The notes under the pieces are model-generated. The model had not been told where the DNA came from and did no database searches. It saw only the letters and a program-made list of their open reading frames with translations. From Candidatus Zhuqueibacterota bacterium (lineage in GTDB: Bacteria; Electryoneota; RPQS01), in assembly GCA_003818605.1 (NCBI GenBank), contig RPQS01000032.1, positions 1 to 42,028 on the forward strand: DNA of 42,028 bases. The letters run 5' to 3'. Made by a program: the position numbers and the translations under genes. Within the stretch, counting starts at the first letter, position 1. Every line of letters starts with the position of its first letter. Shown here piece by piece: positions 41,220-42,028 of this stretch.

Positions 41220-42028
41220 ATGAAAAATACCCTTCTGGGTTTGGCTTTGGCATTGCTGCTGATTCCCTGTCTGGCTCTGGCTGCTTCCGATTCGGGACCC
41301 GTTATGAAAGCGCAAGGCACGGTTCCGCCTATTGAACTGAAAAGCAGCTATAATGACGGCTGGGTGGATGTATTCCCCGTCCCCATGGATCAGAACGGCG
41401 AGTTCCGTGATCTGCGTGGCCGCAGCACGCTCGATGTTTTTGATTCCACTCATTACTTCGAGGATTTCGAAGGCGACTGCACCGCTTGGACCCCCGAAGA
41501 TCTGACCGTGGATGCGGAGCCGATTGCCTACTGGCACATTGACGACACGCTGGCTATCGGCGGAGCCGCTTGGTATTGCGCGGACACCACCCTCGCGTTG
41601 GGCGCGCCTTACGGCGGCGGTTATGAAGATCACAAGTTGATGTACTTGATCTCCGATACGCTGGATCTCACCTCCGCCGCAACTCCGGTCAATCTGGCAT
41701 TTCAGGCTCGTTGGTCCATGGAAGACCCGGATACCAACACCGCAGGCGGCTGCCTTTACAATCTTTGGGATTCGTGGAATGTCTGGGCGTCAACCGACAA
41801 CGGCGCGACATGGGCAGTCATTCAACCCACAGCGCCTGCCTACACCAATACCAGTTCGTTTTCCTTCGGCTACGAGTGGGAAATGGGCTGCAATATTCCG
41901 GCCTACGGCGGCACGCAGGCTGACTATGTGACCTGTACATTCAACCTGAATAGTCTGGTCGGCAACAGTCAGGTGTTGATCCGCTGGGCTTTCGCTTCCG
42001 ATCCCGGATATAATTCCGCGGATGATCC
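41220..42028 (+). CDS. Exported protein with Asp-box, 3' end outside the window
   Basis: The ATG at 41220 has GGAGGGA six bases upstream; the frame is open to the end of the window. Signal peptide: KNTLLGLALALLLIPCLALA. Residues about 75-270 look like a MAM/choice-of-anchor J-type jelly roll, beginning FEDFEGDCTAWTPEDL, with HKLMYLISDTLDLT and an Asp-box STDNGATWAVI. Such domains accompany secreted peptidases and adhesins. The missing C-terminus probably carries a sorting domain. Confidence 0.8.
   Translation, partial: MKNTLLGLALALLLIPCLALAASDSGPVMKAQGTVPPIELKSSYNDGWVDVFPVPMDQNGEFRDLRGRSTLDVFDSTHYFEDFEGDCTAWTPEDLTVDAEPIAYWHIDDTLAIGGAAWYCADTTLALGAPYGGGYEDHKLMYLISDTLDLTSAATPVNLAFQARWSMEDPDTNTAGGCLYNLWDSWNVWASTDNGATWAVIQPTAPAYTNTSSFSFGYEWEMGCNIPAYGGTQADYVTCTFNLNSLVGNSQVLIRWAFASDPGYNSADD

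Overview
The window looks like chromosome from an uncultured bacterium of the Fibrobacteres-Chlorobi-Bacteroidetes (FCB) side of the tree. Evidence: at least five exported proteins end in a Por-secretion-type sorting domain (the YPNPFNPST signature followed by a short beta domain ending in L-[LV]-[LM]-[MV]-[KR]), many lipoproteins and signal peptides are present, and housekeeping genes are mixed with large numbers of secreted adhesin-like proteins. The mcsA-mcsB-clpC set excludes classical Bacteroidetes as the obvious host, so a candidate phylum is more likely. I cannot name it from sequence alone. TGA is used as an ordinary stop by many genes here.

Layout. 1-4448 (minus strand): a four-gene run of envelope proteins (beta-barrel protein, Ig-like lipoprotein, fibronectin/cohesin-like lipoprotein, Asp-box protein running off the edge). 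4757-6322 (minus): a nucleotidyltransferase-fold protein and a TPM-domain protein. 6500-9461 (plus): HAD hydrolase, Pmp-like beta-helix protein, AcpS. 9534-11245: an A+T-rich insert with two unfamiliar genes, then a REP-associated (RAYT) transposase bounded by inverted repeats. 11350-13867: nnr, a VanZ-like gene and ssb. 13908-22646: a secreted-protein region with a strong promoter, a roughly 340-nt structured leader, four paralogous small exported proteins sharing a PL[PAS]DG motif, and two genes with an in-frame TGA. 22759-30574: mostly nucleoside salvage (cdd, udk, tdk, nupC-type transporter, punA), interrupted by a MntA/HepT pair, an A+T-rich nuclease-like gene and a four-helix-bundle gene. 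30667-37027: propeller protein, then mcsA, mcsB, clpC. 37414-42028: three more exported proteins.

Main discovery. Two consecutive genes (17752-18777 and 18934-19878) encode exported proteins of the UshA/5'-nucleotidase-like fold. Each is interrupted by one TGA at exactly the same alignment position, in Cys-Gly-[TGA]. Both TGAs are followed, at the same distance, by an 8-bp hairpin with a GGN loop, and the two hairpins differ by a compensatory base-pair swap. I read these as a tandem pair of selenoproteins with a Cys-Gly-Sec motif and bacterial SECIS elements. The metal ligands expected of a 5'-nucleotidase appear replaced, so a redox or metal/selenium-centred role is more likely than phosphoesterase activity. 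They appear to share a transcript with one member of the PL[PAS]DG family.

The intergenic DNA is rich in short palindromes of several families. The best defined has constant flanks and stem arms that change together, and the RAYT transposase carries the same kind of element at both ends.
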